Assembly (NCBI GenBank): GCA_026399835.1
Contig: JAPLQE010000015.1
Span: 18,953-82,952 of the forward strand
Origin: Burkholderiales bacterium
GTDB lineage: Bacteria > Pseudomonadota > Gammaproteobacteria > Burkholderiales > Burkholderiaceae_E
Direction: 5' to 3'
DNA: 64,000 nt
Shown here in pieces: positions 26,910 to 35,398 of this stretch. The notes under the pieces were generated by a model. That model had not been told where the DNA came from. It worked only from the letters and a program-made list of their open reading frames with translations, and ran no database searches. Within the stretch, counting starts at the first letter, position 1. Every line of letters begins with the position of its first letter. Both the position numbers and the translations under genes were made by a program.

Positions 26910-28067
26910 TCAGAACGAGCGCGGCAGCCCCAGCATGTGCTCGGCCACGTACGACAGGATCAGGTTCGTCGAGATCGGAGCGACCTGGTAGAGACGGGTC
27001 TCGCGGAACTTGCGCTCGACGTCGTACTCGCAGGCGAACCCGAAGCCGCCGTGGAACTGCAGGCAGGCATTCGCCGCTTCCCACGAGGCCTTGGCCGCGA
27101 GGTACTTGGCCATGTTGGCCTCCGAACCGCAGGGCTGGTGCGCGTCGTACAGCGCGCAGGCCTTCCAGCGCATCAGGTTCGCCGCCTCGACCTCGATGTA
27201 GCTCTCGGCGATCGGGAACTGCACGCCCTGGTTCTGCCCGATCGGGCGGCCGAACACCTCGCGCTCCTTCGTGTACCTCACCACCCGGTCGATGAACCAG
27301 TAGCCGTCGCCGATGCACTCGGCGGCGATCAGCGTGCGCTCGGCGTTCAGGCCGTCGAGGATGTAGCGAAAGCCCTTGCCGGCCTCGCCGATCAGGTTCT
27401 CGGTCGGGATCTCGAGGTTCTCGAAGAACAGCTCGTTGGTCTCGTGGTTCACCATGTTCGGGATCGGCCGCACGGTCAGGCCGCGGCCCACCGACTCGCG
27501 CAGGTCGACGAGGAACACGGACAGGCCGTCGGCCTTGCGCGCGACCTCCGCAAGCGGCGTCGTGCGCGCCAGCAGGATCATGTAGTCCGAGTGCTGCACG
27601 CGCGAGGTCCAGACCTTCTGCCCGTTGACCACCCAGCGGTCGCCCTCGAGCACGGCCGCGGTCTTGATCTTGGTGGTGTCGGTGCCGGTGGTGGGCTCGG
27701 TCACGCCCATCGACTGCAGGCGCAGCTCGCCGGTCGCCAGCTTGGGCAGGATGCGGCGCTTCTGCTCGTCGGAGCCGTGGCGCAGCAGCGTGCCCATGTT
27801 GTACATCTGGCCGTGGCAGGCGCCGGCGTTGCCGCCGCAGCGGTTGATCTCCTCCATGATCACCGAGGCCTCGGCCAGCCCCAGTCCCGAGCCGCCGAAC
27901 TCCTGCGGGATCAGCGCGGCCATCCAGCCAGCCTTGGTGAGCGCGTCGACGAAGGCCTCGGGATAGGCGCGCGCGGCGTCCACCTTGCGGAAGTACTCGT
28001 CGGGGAACTGCGCGCACAGCGCACGCACGGCGTCTCGGATGTCGGTGTGATCGGTGGGTGCGGTCAT
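26910..28067 (-). CDS. Acyl-CoA dehydrogenase
   Basis: A 385-residue FAD enzyme of the acyl-CoA dehydrogenase fold, oxidising an acyl-CoA to the 2-enoyl-CoA. FAD/substrate motifs are QSMGVTEPTTGTDTTKIKTAA and VWTSRVQHSDYMILLART. Residues KEREVFGRPIGQNQGVQFPIAE and LQFHGGFGFACEYDVERKFRETRLYQ are typical. The C-terminal catalytic position, usually YEGT, reads VAPISTN and lacks a Glu. A Glu is present on helix G (GLNAERTLIAAE), where isovaleryl-CoA dehydrogenase has its base. Start ATG 28067. It is the last gene of an operon with the carrier, ThDP enzyme and DUF2817 hydrolase. Confidence 0.93.
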   Translation of the reverse strand: MTAPTDHTDIRDAVRALCAQFPDEYFRKVDAARAYPEAFVDALTKAGWMAALIPQEFGGSGLGLAEASVIMEEINRCGGNAGACHGQMYNMGTLLRHGSDEQKRRILPKLATGELRLQSMGVTEPTTGTDTTKIKTAAVLEGDRWVVNGQKVWTSRVQHSDYMILLARTTPLAEVARKADGLSVFLVDLRESVGRGLTVRPIPNMVNHETNELFFENLEIPTENLIGEAGKGFRYILDGLNAERTLIAAECIGDGYWFIDRVVRYTKEREVFGRPIGQNQGVQFPIAESYIEVEAANLMRWKACALYDAHQPCGSEANMAKYLAAKASWEAANACLQFHGGFGFACEYDVERKFRETRLYQVAPISTNLILSYVAEHMLGLPRSF

Positions 28068-28087
28068 GGGGTCGTGGGACGGATGGA

Positions 28088-28117
28088 GCGTGGCTGGGCG
28101 TGGCTGGGCGTGACTGC
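28088..28117. repeat. 10-bp tandem repeat, about three units
   Basis: GCGTGGCTGG is repeated perfectly at 28088-28097 and 28098-28107, with a third imperfect unit to 28117. It lies in the 70-base gap between the MFS and dehydrogenase genes. Confidence 0.6.
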
Positions 28118-28137
28118 GCGCGGTGCGGAGCGGGCAG

Positions 28138-29427
28138 TCAGTGTACGGGGGGTGCGACCGGGGACGGCTCGGCCGCCCCGTCGGCAGGACGGCGGGGCCG
28201 CGCCGGCGGCGTCGCCACGGCGAAGACCACCGAACCGCTCGCCGCCAGCAGTGCGAGCACGGTGAAGCCGGTCCGGTAATCGCCGGTCAGGTCGGCGAAA
28301 CCGCCGGCGATCATCGGGCCGCCGACCTGACCGATCGCGATGATCACTGCCGACAGGCCCATGATCATGCCGATCGATCGGCGGCCGAAGTAGTCGGCGC
28401 GGATCGCCTGCATGAACGGGCCGCGCAGGCCCCAGGCCGCGCCGTGCAGCAGCGCGAAGGCCGCGAGCATCGCGGGACCGGTCGCGAAGGTGAGCATCAG
28501 CAGCCCCGCCCCGTGCATCAGCATGCAGGTGGCCGCGACCAGCCGCTTCTCGAAGCGGTCGCCGATCGTCATGCCGACCAGCACGCCGCCGATCTGCGCG
28601 GCCGTCATCAGCGTGATGACCAGCGAGGCCTGGGCGACCGTGTAGCCGAGGGTCTCCTTCATGTGCGAGATCGCGTGGACGTTCACCGCGGTCACCACCA
28701 GCAGCGCGAAGCCGTGGCCGATCGACAGCAGCCAGAACGCGCGCGTGCGCAGCGCCTCGCGCGCGGTGAACTCGGGCGGTCCGGCATCCTCGCCGCCGGC
28801 CGCTGCAGCGGGTTCGGGCGGCAGGCCGTCGACGGTCTGCCCGAGCTCGGCCGGCGTGCCGCGGAACACGCGTGCGAGCGGCCAGCCGATGGCGATGGCG
28901 AGCAGGCCCGAGCCGATCGCGGTGGCCCGCCAGCCGAACGCGACGATCGAGCCCGCCACCAGCGGCACCGCCAGGCCGCCGAGCGCCAGGCCCAGGCCGA
29001 CGGTGGACAGCGCGCGCGCGCGCTTGCGCTCGAACCAGTGGATGATCGCGACGTTGATCGGGAAGTAGCCGCACAGGCTCGTGCCCAGCGCGATCATGAC
29101 CACCGCGGCGTAGAAGCCGGGCAGCGAGTCGATGCAGCCCATCGCGATCAGCCCGGCGCCGAAGATCAGCACGCCCGCGCGGATCAGGCGCTGCGCACCG
29201 AACCGGTCGATCATCCAGCCGAGCAGCGGGCCGATGATGGCCGTCTCGACGGACTGCAGCGCCGCCGCGCCCGACAGCGAGGTCTTGCTCCAGCCGCGCT
29301 CGGCCGACAGCACCGCGACGTAGGCGCCGAAGGCCTGCTGCATCAGCCCGGCCTGCAGGAACTGCAGGCCCGAGCCGGCGGCGACCATCCGCCAGCCGTG
29401 GAAGCCCTTGGCGGCGCGTCCGCTCAT
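28138..29427 (-). CDS. MFS transporter (oxalate/formate-antiporter-like)
   Basis: A 429-residue carrier with about 12 hydrophobic helices split by a central loop (residues about 190-225, ending FTAREALRTRAFW). It begins GFHGWRMVAAGSGLQFLQAGLMQQAFGAYVAVL, and the first-loop motif is seen as GWMIDRFGAQRLIRAG (the family's G-x3-DR-x-G-R-R). The HGWR start and the FGAYV segment are typical of OFA-type and related monocarboxylate MFS carriers. The stop of the ThDP-enzyme gene lies 7 bases before its ATG, so the two are co-transcribed. It probably imports the acid used by the operon. Confidence 0.92.
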   Translation of the reverse strand: MSGRAAKGFHGWRMVAAGSGLQFLQAGLMQQAFGAYVAVLSAERGWSKTSLSGAAALQSVETAIIGPLLGWMIDRFGAQRLIRAGVLIFGAGLIAMGCIDSLPGFYAAVVMIALGTSLCGYFPINVAIIHWFERKRARALSTVGLGLALGGLAVPLVAGSIVAFGWRATAIGSGLLAIAIGWPLARVFRGTPAELGQTVDGLPPEPAAAAGGEDAGPPEFTAREALRTRAFWLLSIGHGFALLVVTAVNVHAISHMKETLGYTVAQASLVITLMTAAQIGGVLVGMTIGDRFEKRLVAATCMLMHGAGLLMLTFATGPAMLAAFALLHGAAWGLRGPFMQAIRADYFGRRSIGMIMGLSAVIIAIGQVGGPMIAGGFADLTGDYRTGFTVLALLAASGSVVFAVATPPARPRRPADGAAEPSPVAPPVH

Positions 29428-29434
29428 GTGCGCG

Positions 29435-30991
29435 TCAAAGCACCGCCTCGACCAGGTACGGCCCGCGCGAGGCGAAGCCGCGCGAGAGCTCGCGCGCCAG
29501 TTCGCCCAGGTCGGTGGCGCGGCCGGCCTCCACGCCCATGGAGCGCGCGAGACCCACCCAGTCGATCGTCGGCCGGTCCAGGCTCAGCATGTCGGTGGCA
29601 CGCGGCCCGGGCGTGCCCGCGCCGACGCCGGCGTACTCGCCCTGCAGGATCCGATAGGCGCGGTTGGCGAACACCAGCACGGTGATGTCCAGCCCCTCGC
29701 GCGCCATGGTCCACAGCGACTGCACCGTGTACATCGCGCTGCCGTCGCCCTCGAGCGCCAGCACCTTCCGGTCGGGCGCGGCGATCGCCGCACCGATCGC
29801 GGTGGGCAGCCCGAAGCCGATCGCGCCGCCCGTGCCGGTCAGCCAGTCGTGGGGCGCGGCGTTGGCGGTCGGCGCGCCGAACCCCCGGCCGCTCGACACC
29901 GACTCGTCGACGACGATCGCCTGCTCGGGCATCAGCGCCGCGACCACGCGGCCGATGCCCTCGATGCTCATCGCGCCCTCGGGGGCGGTGGCGCGCTCGT
30001 GCCGCGCGATGCCGGCCGGCGCGAGCGTGCGCGCGCCGACCGCGTCGGCGAGCGCAGCGAGCGTACCGAGCAGGTCCTGCGAGGCATCGGCCACCTCGAC
30101 GACGCGCGTGCCCGGCGCCGCCTGCCGGCCGCGCTTGTCGGGGTACGCGAAGAAGGACACCGGCTCGGCGGCGCCGACCAGCAGCAGGCTGCGGTAGGGC
30201 GCGAGCGTCGCCTTCGCGGCGTCGACGACGTAGGGGATCCGGGTGGAGAGCACGCGGCCGGCGCCGCGCGCCACGCGCGCCACGCCGAACTCGGTGAGCA
30301 GCGCGCAGCCGGTGGCCGCGGCGATGCGCCCGGCCATCTCGAGGCCGGCCTCGTGGCAGGCGTCGGCGCCGAGCACGATCGCCGTCGGCTCGCCCGAACG
30401 CAGCAGCGCGGCGGCGGCCTCGACCATCGCCGCGTCGACCGCGGCGGGCGCGAGCCGCGCGATCCGTGCGCCCGGCGCGGCGTCCGCGGGCAGCTCGGTC
30501 CACGCGCAGTCGGCCGGCAGCACCAGCGTCGCGATGCGACCGGGCGGCGTGGTCGCGGCCTGCACCGCTTCGCGGGTCGCGGCCTCGACGCCGCCCGCCG
30601 ATCCGATCGTGCGCACCCAGTGCGACATCGGCCGTGCGATGCCCTCGATGTCCGAGGTCAGCGGCGCGTCGAGCGCGACGTGCGGGATGGCATGCTCGCC
30701 GACGACGTTGAGCACGCCCGAGCGGGCCTTCTTCGCGTTGTGCAGGTTGGCCAGGCCGTTGGCCAGGCCGGGCCCCAGGTGCAGCAGCGTCGAGGCCGGC
30801 CGCCGTGCGATGCGCCAGTAGCCGTCGGCCGCGCCGGTGACCACGCCCTCGAAGAGGCCCAGCACGCAGCGCATGCCGGGCACCCGGTCGAGCGCGGCGA
30901 CGAAGTGCATCTCCGAGGTGCCCGGGTTGGTGAAGCAGACGTCCACGCGCTCGTCGAGCAGCGTGCGGACCAGACTCTCGGCGCCGTTCAT
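29435..30991 (-). CDS. Thiamine-diphosphate enzyme of the acetolactate synthase/benzoylformate decarboxylase group
   Basis: A 518-residue ThDP enzyme with the three-domain layout of the decarboxylase/ALS family. Glu48 in VLGLFEGVVTGAADGYWRIARRP is the catalytic cofactor-activating glutamate. The ThDP/Mg-binding motif is LEGDGSAMYTVQSLWTMAREGLDITVLVFANRAYRIL (about residues 410-446). It is shorter than true acetolactate synthases and lacks an adjacent regulatory-subunit gene, so valine-pathway function is unlikely. A 2-oxoacid decarboxylase or carboligase role fits an operon with a carrier and acyl-CoA dehydrogenase. Start ATG 30991 follows GAGAG. Confidence 0.9.
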   Translation of the reverse strand: MNGAESLVRTLLDERVDVCFTNPGTSEMHFVAALDRVPGMRCVLGLFEGVVTGAADGYWRIARRPASTLLHLGPGLANGLANLHNAKKARSGVLNVVGEHAIPHVALDAPLTSDIEGIARPMSHWVRTIGSAGGVEAATREAVQAATTPPGRIATLVLPADCAWTELPADAAPGARIARLAPAAVDAAMVEAAAALLRSGEPTAIVLGADACHEAGLEMAGRIAAATGCALLTEFGVARVARGAGRVLSTRIPYVVDAAKATLAPYRSLLLVGAAEPVSFFAYPDKRGRQAAPGTRVVEVADASQDLLGTLAALADAVGARTLAPAGIARHERATAPEGAMSIEGIGRVVAALMPEQAIVVDESVSSGRGFGAPTANAAPHDWLTGTGGAIGFGLPTAIGAAIAAPDRKVLALEGDGSAMYTVQSLWTMAREGLDITVLVFANRAYRILQGEYAGVGAGTPGPRATDMLSLDRPTIDWVGLARSMGVEAGRATDLGELARELSRGFASRGPYLVEAVL

Positions 30992-31055
30992 GGTGTCTCT
31001 CGTTCCTGGGTTGGTTTCGCGCGGGGGCCGTGCAGGCGGCACGCGTCGGGAGGGG

Positions 31056-32150
31056 TCATGCCGCGGCGAGGCCGGCGAACGCCTGGCGCCACACCTGCCA
31101 GGACCGGAACAGGACCATCTCCTTCCAGTCGTCGTGCGGCGGATAGAAGTGGTCGCGGATCGCGGTCTTGATCGCGGCGGCGCCGGGCCCGGTCGGGTCG
31201 CCCCGGGTGTGCAGCCAGTGGTCGTCGCGCAGCACGATGCGGCCGTTCGACTCGGGGTAGGTACCGAACTCGAGCGCGACGAAGGCGATGTCGGCGTGCG
31301 CCAGGCAGCGCTCGTAGCCGAACTCGGTCAGGCCCCACTTCTCCTGCGAGCTCGAGGTGCCGAGCAGCGGCTCGGTCACGCTCTCGCCCCACCAGGCGCG
31401 CGCGCGCCGCACCCGCTCGCCGCCGGGCGCGTGGTTGCAGATCGGCTCGCCGTAGCCGAAGGGCCCCAGGCCGGTGTGCATGTCGACGATCGCGACGGTG
31501 CGCGCCCTCGGCAGGTACTCGGCGAGGATCGCCTCGCTGGTGCGCCGTGCCCAGGTCGGCCCGCTGCCGCCGTAGAAGTGCCCGTCCGGATGCGTGTACT
31601 GGCCGCTCGAGGCCGCGACGCGCGCTGCGTGCGGGCCGTGCCCGGCGACGAAGGCGGCCTGCGCGGCGTCGGCGGCGGCGAGCGCGGCGGCGTCGAGCCG
31701 CGCGGGTGTCAGATGCGTATGCAGGGCCGCGTAGCCGGGGTTGGCGGGCAGCGGCGCGTCGAAGTCCACCCAGTTGCGGTTCAGGTCGACGTTCTCCTCG
31801 GTCACGCGGCGCAGCCAGGCCCAGCCGTGCGGATTGATGCCGTGGATCGACAGCATCGCGGTGTCCGCCGGCAGCGCCAGGCCCGCATCCCCGCGCAGCA
31901 GCCCGACCTGCGGCCCCGAGCCGCAGAAGCCTTCGACCCCGTGTGTGCCGGAGATCACCACCAGCACCCGCGAGGCGTCCCGCGGGCCGAGCCAGGCGGT
32001 GTCGGTGGACAGCGTCTCGCCGGCGGGGCCGGTCAGCGGATGCGGCCAGGCGCGGTGCTCGGCACCGGCGCGCCGGGCCGCATCGAGGAACTTGGAGCGG
32101 GCCTCGCGCCAGTCGCTCGAGAAGGCGCCCACGTCGTGGAAGGCGGCCAT
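31056..32150 (-). CDS. DUF2817/M14-like zinc carboxypeptidase-fold protein
   Basis: A 364-residue protein of the DUF2817 family, related to M14 metallocarboxypeptidases. Zinc ligands are seen as His70 and Glu73 in VVISGTHGVEGFCGS and a later His in IVDMHTGLGPFG. The INPHGWAWLRRVTEENVDLNRNWVDF stretch, with the substrate-anchoring Asn-Arg, is typical. A Glu in FVALEFGTY is the expected catalytic base. No signal peptide. Substrate unknown: a peptide or N-acyl amino acid could feed the other enzymes of the operon. Its own ribosome site is poor; a small leader ORF ending 4 bases upstream may couple its translation. Confidence 0.88.
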   Translation of the reverse strand: MAAFHDVGAFSSDWREARSKFLDAARRAGAEHRAWPHPLTGPAGETLSTDTAWLGPRDASRVLVVISGTHGVEGFCGSGPQVGLLRGDAGLALPADTAMLSIHGINPHGWAWLRRVTEENVDLNRNWVDFDAPLPANPGYAALHTHLTPARLDAAALAAADAAQAAFVAGHGPHAARVAASSGQYTHPDGHFYGGSGPTWARRTSEAILAEYLPRARTVAIVDMHTGLGPFGYGEPICNHAPGGERVRRARAWWGESVTEPLLGTSSSQEKWGLTEFGYERCLAHADIAFVALEFGTYPESNGRIVLRDDHWLHTRGDPTGPGAAAIKTAIRDHFYPPHDDWKEMVLFRSWQVWRQAFAGLAAA

Positions 32151-32154
32151 CGCG

Positions 32155-32223
32155 TCAGCGCCCCGGGGCGCGCAGGCGCGTGCCGATCCTCGCCGCGGCA
32201 GGCCTGGCGGTGCCTCGACCCAT
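32155..32223 (-). CDS. Possible 22-residue leader peptide
   Basis: ATG 32223 lies behind the strong ribosome site GGGAGGAGAC and about 17 bases after the predicted transcription start. The frame encodes 22 residues (MGRGTARPAAARIGTRLRAP then GR) and stops at 32157-32155, only 4 bases before the ATG of the DUF2817 gene, which has no good ribosome site itself. This is what a translational-coupling leader looks like. The peptide is Arg/Ala/Gly-rich with no run of a single rare residue, so classical attenuation is not suggested. It may also be chance. Confidence 0.45.
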   Translation of the reverse strand: MGRGTARPAAARIGTRLRAPGR

Positions 32224-32246
32224 GTCTCCTCCCGTTGGAGCCACCG

Positions 32247-32252
32247 ATTCTA
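32247..32252 (-). promoter_or_regulatory. Putative -10 box of the DUF2817-to-dehydrogenase operon
   Basis: TAGAAT on the minus strand, inside the same GATAGAATCGG block as at the TetR promoter (8969-8974). The leader ORF starts 24 bases downstream. No clear -35 box is seen. Confidence 0.45.
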
Positions 32253-32340
32253 TCGAAGGGGCCCGCCGCGCCCTGCCGTGGGCGCGACGAATCGGATCGC
32301 CCTATTCCGACAGAACTGCTCGGTCATTTTGCGCCCTTCG

Positions 32341-32397
32341 GGTCACGGTGCGTAAAGTTGCGTGACCGATCAGTTCTATCGTGAACTCATGGGTCAC
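32341..32397. promoter_or_regulatory. Cluster of inverted repeats upstream of the fasciclin gene
   Basis: GGTCACG (32341-32347) pairs with CGTGACC (32361-32367) across 13 bases. AGTTC (32372-32376) pairs with GAACT (32383-32387) across 6. A further GGTCACC lies at 32391-32397, 21 bases before the ATG. The density of symmetric elements in the upstream region suggests one or two regulator sites or a structured 5' leader. Confidence 0.4.
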
Positions 32398-32417
32398 CAC
32401 CTGAGGAGGCACTTCAT

Positions 32418-34031
32418 ATGACACACGCTCGATTCCCTTCGGCGAGACTGCTCGCCCTGACCGTATTGACCGCGACCCTCGCCGCATGCGGCGGGGGCGG
32501 CGACACGCCGGCCCCCACCGCCGTCCTGGGCGCCAGCCAGACCGCAGCACCGCCCGCGGCAGTCGCCGCGCCCGCGCCCGCTCCGGCACCCGGGCCCTCC
32601 GCCCAGTCGACGCAGACCATGCCCAAGACCACCATCGTCGGGATGGCGAGCGCGCTCCCCGGCTTCTCGAGCCTGGTCGCGGCCCTGCAGTTCGCGAGCG
32701 AAGGCGGCGACCTGGTGTCGCTCCTCTCCGCCCCGGGCACCTTCACCGTGTTCGCACCGACCGACGAGGCGTTCGACGCGCTCGCGCGCGAACTGACCCG
32801 CAACCCGGCCGCGACCGCCGCGAACCTGCTCGTTCCCGCGAACAAGGCGCTGGTCCGCGCGGTGCTGCAGTACCACGTGCTGGGCGCCACGGTGCGCAAG
32901 GCCGATGTGCCGCTCGGTGCGGCGATCGACCCGGTGCTGGCCGGCAACGACACCTTCCGCATCGACGCGGCCGGCGACGCGCTGGTGATCACCGACGCGC
33001 GCTTCCGCACCTCGCGCATCGTCGCGACCGACGTCACCGCAACCAACGGCGTGATCCATGCGATCGACCGGGTGATCCTGCCGGCTGCCCCCGCGGCCGA
33101 CCGCACGATCGTCGAGATCGCCGCGGGCAACGAGAACCTGTCGAGCCTCGTGGCAGCGCTGCAGTTCGCCAGCAACGACGGCGACCTGGTCTCGCTGCTG
33201 TCGGGACCGGGCACGTTCACCGTCTTCGCGCCGACCAACGCCGCGTTCGACGCGCTGGCCCGCGAGCTGACCGGCAACGCGGGCGCGACCGCCGCCGACC
33301 TGCTGGTGCCCGCGAACAAGGCGCTGGTGCGCGACGTGCTGCGCTACCACGCGCTCGTCAGCGAGGTCTTCGCGGCGCAGCTGAGGTCGGGTCGTGCCAT
33401 CGCGCCCGCGCTCGGCGCCAACTCGTACTTCAAGGTGGAGCTCGGGGGCGCGCGTCCGGTGATCGTCGACGGCCGCGGTCGGAACACGAACATCGTCGCG
33501 ACCGACATCGACGCGACCAACGGCGTGGTGCACGTCCTCGACCGCGTGATCCTGCCGGCCAACGTCTCGATCGTGCAGCTCGCCGCCGGTGCGCCGCAGT
33601 TCTCGAGCCTGGTCGCGGCGCTGCAGTTCGCCAGCGTCGACGGCGATCTCGTGGCCGCGCTGTCCGGACCGGGCACGTTCACCGTGCTCGCGCCGACCAA
33701 CGCCGCGTTCGACGCGCTCGCCCGCGAGCTGACCCACAATCCGCAGGCCACCGCCGCCGCGCTGCTGGTGCCCGCCAACCGCGCGCTGGTCCGCGCGGTG
33801 CTCGAGTACCACGTGCTCGGTGCCCGCGCGCTCCGCGCCGAGGTCCCGCTCGCCACGCCGATCGATCCGCTGCTGGCCGGCACGGCGACCTTCGTCGTGA
33901 ATGCGCGCCCCGCCGGGCTCGTGGTCACCGATGCCCGGAACCGGGACGCCAACATCATCGCGACCGACCTCTTCGCGAACAACGGCGTGGTGCATGCGAT
34001 CGACCGGGTGATCCTGCCGCCGGCGCACTGA
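32418..34031 (+). CDS. Lipoprotein with three fasciclin (FAS1) domains
   Basis: A 537-residue exported lipoprotein. The signal peptide ends LAACGGGG (lipidated Cys24), then an Ala/Pro-rich linker to about residue 70. Three FAS1 domains follow (about 70-222, 228-380, 384-537). Each repeats SSLVAALQFAS, GTFTVFAPT..AFDALARELT, and NGV(I/V)H(A/V)(I/L)DRVILP. The copies remain very alike even in DNA. FAS1 proteins act in adhesion or matrix contact at the cell surface. The ribosome site GAGGAGGC precedes ATG 32418. Monocistronic, with hairpins after the stop. Confidence 0.95.
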   Translation: MTHARFPSARLLALTVLTATLAACGGGGDTPAPTAVLGASQTAAPPAAVAAPAPAPAPGPSAQSTQTMPKTTIVGMASALPGFSSLVAALQFASEGGDLVSLLSAPGTFTVFAPTDEAFDALARELTRNPAATAANLLVPANKALVRAVLQYHVLGATVRKADVPLGAAIDPVLAGNDTFRIDAAGDALVITDARFRTSRIVATDVTATNGVIHAIDRVILPAAPAADRTIVEIAAGNENLSSLVAALQFASNDGDLVSLLSGPGTFTVFAPTNAAFDALARELTGNAGATAADLLVPANKALVRDVLRYHALVSEVFAAQLRSGRAIAPALGANSYFKVELGGARPVIVDGRGRNTNIVATDIDATNGVVHVLDRVILPANVSIVQLAAGAPQFSSLVAALQFASVDGDLVAALSGPGTFTVLAPTNAAFDALARELTHNPQATAAALLVPANRALVRAVLEYHVLGARALRAEVPLATPIDPLLAGTATFVVNARPAGLVVTDARNRDANIIATDLFANNGVVHAIDRVILPPAH

Positions 34032-34057
34032 GCCCGGGTCGGCACCGGCGCGTCCGC

Positions 34058-34084
34058 GGGGCGCGCCGGCGCTCGGGGCGCCCC
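34058..34084. terminator. GC-rich hairpin after the fasciclin gene
   Basis: GGGGCGC (34058-34064) can pair with GCGCCCC (34078-34084) across 13 bases. The gap to the convergent ppk2 gene is only 98 bases, so it probably limits read-through. Confidence 0.4.
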
Positions 34085-34109
34085 GCCGCGCCCCGCCCGC
34101 CGCGGCTCA

Positions 34110-34124
34110 CGGCCCCGAGGGCCG
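34110..34124. terminator. Short GC hairpin at the end of ppk2
   Basis: CGGCCC-CGA-GGGCCG forms a tight stem-loop 6 bases beyond the ppk2 stop on the minus strand. No T-run. Confidence 0.4.
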
Positions 34125-34129
34125 CGGCG

Positions 34130-35344
34130 CTACAGCAGCGGCCCCATCCGCTGCTCCCCCCGCTCGTACACCACGTGCGCGCGCCCGACCAGCAGCGGGT
34201 CGACCGTGCCGATCGCCGCGGGGTCGCGGTTGGCGTAGGGCAGCTTCTGCAGCACGTAGCGCATCGCGTTGAGCCGCGCGCGCTTCTTGCAGTCGCTCTT
34301 GATCACCGTCCACGGCGAGTCGGCGGTATCGGTGTGGAAGAACATCGCCTCCTTCGCCCGGGTGTACTCGTCCCACTTGTCGAGCGAGGCCATGTCGATC
34401 GGACTCAGCTTCCACTGCTTGAGCGGATGCACCTCGCGCTCCCTGAACCGGCGGCGCTGCTCCTTGCGGCTCACCGAGAACCAGAACTTGATCAGGTGGA
34501 TGCCGCTGCGCACCAGGTGGCGCTCGAACTCGGGCGCCTGGCGCATGAACTCCTCGTACTCGGGCTCGGAGCAGAAGCCCATCACGCGCTCGACGCCGGC
34601 GCGGTTGTACCAGGAGCGGTCCATCAGCACGATCTCGCCGCGTGTGGGCAGGTGCTGCACGTAGCGCTGGAAGTACCACTCGCCGCGCTCCAGCTCGGTG
34701 GGCTTCTCGAGCGCGACGACACGCGCGCCCCGCGGGTTCAGGTGCTCCATGAAGCGCTTGATCGCACCGCCCTTGCCGGCCGCATCGCGGCCCTCGAACA
34801 GGATCACGACACGCTGGCCGCTCTCCTTGACCCAGGCCTGCAGCTTGAGCAGCTCGACCTGCAGCCGGTACTTCTGCGACTCGTAGTTCCGGCGCAGCAT
34901 CAGCCGCGCGTACGGATAGCCGCCGTCGCGCCAGTCGTCGGCGAGCGCGTCGTCGGGGTTCGGTGCGGGTGCCGCCGCGTCGCCGGCCGGCCGCGCGAGC
35001 CGCTCGCGCAGGCGACGCGCGTCATCGGGCGACGCACCTGCGAGCACCGCCTCGACCGCCCGAGCCAGGCCCTCGACGTTGTCGCGGCTCGCACGCTCGA
35101 CGATGTCGTCGATGGCGGCGGCCTGCGCGAGCTGCGCGGCCGAGACCGCCTCGCCGACGGTGAAGCGCTCGACGCTCGGGCCATCGAGGCGAGGGGCGAC
35201 GTCGCCGGCCGCGGTGCGCCGCGCGGGTCGCGAACGGGGCGAGGCGGACGGGCGCGTGCCCCCGGGATCGGACACGGCAGGCGCGGCGGCCCTGCGGGCG
35301 GCGGCGGGCGTCGGCATGGCGTCGGGCTCGGGTCGGCGGCGCAT
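34130..35344 (-). CDS. ppk2: Polyphosphate kinase 2 (PPK2 family)
   Basis: A 404-residue enzyme that uses polyphosphate to phosphorylate nucleotides, or the reverse. Walker A is ILFEGRDAAGKGGAIKRF (Lys191). The Walker B region, VLMDRSWYNRAGVERVMGF, contains Asp242. The lid module is KFWFSVSRKEQRRRFREREVHPLKQWKLSPIDM, all diagnostic of PPK2. About 130 residues precede the conserved core: a Pro/Ala/Arg-rich stretch, then a helical segment (VGEAVSAAQLAQAAAIDDIVERA). Class I PPK2 enzymes are usually about 300 residues, so this is a long form. ATG 35344 follows AGGAG. An FNR-like box lies 55 bases upstream. Confidence 0.95.
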   Translation of the reverse strand: MRRRPEPDAMPTPAAARRAAAPAVSDPGGTRPSASPRSRPARRTAAGDVAPRLDGPSVERFTVGEAVSAAQLAQAAAIDDIVERASRDNVEGLARAVEAVLAGASPDDARRLRERLARPAGDAAAPAPNPDDALADDWRDGGYPYARLMLRRNYESQKYRLQVELLKLQAWVKESGQRVVILFEGRDAAGKGGAIKRFMEHLNPRGARVVALEKPTELERGEWYFQRYVQHLPTRGEIVLMDRSWYNRAGVERVMGFCSEPEYEEFMRQAPEFERHLVRSGIHLIKFWFSVSRKEQRRRFREREVHPLKQWKLSPIDMASLDKWDEYTRAKEAMFFHTDTADSPWTVIKSDCKKRARLNAMRYVLQKLPYANRDPAAIGTVDPLLVGRAHVVYERGEQRMGPLL

Positions 35345-35398
35345 CGGGAGACTCCTGATCGGACACCTCGATGCTGATGCCGGGCCGGCGCGCGTGCC

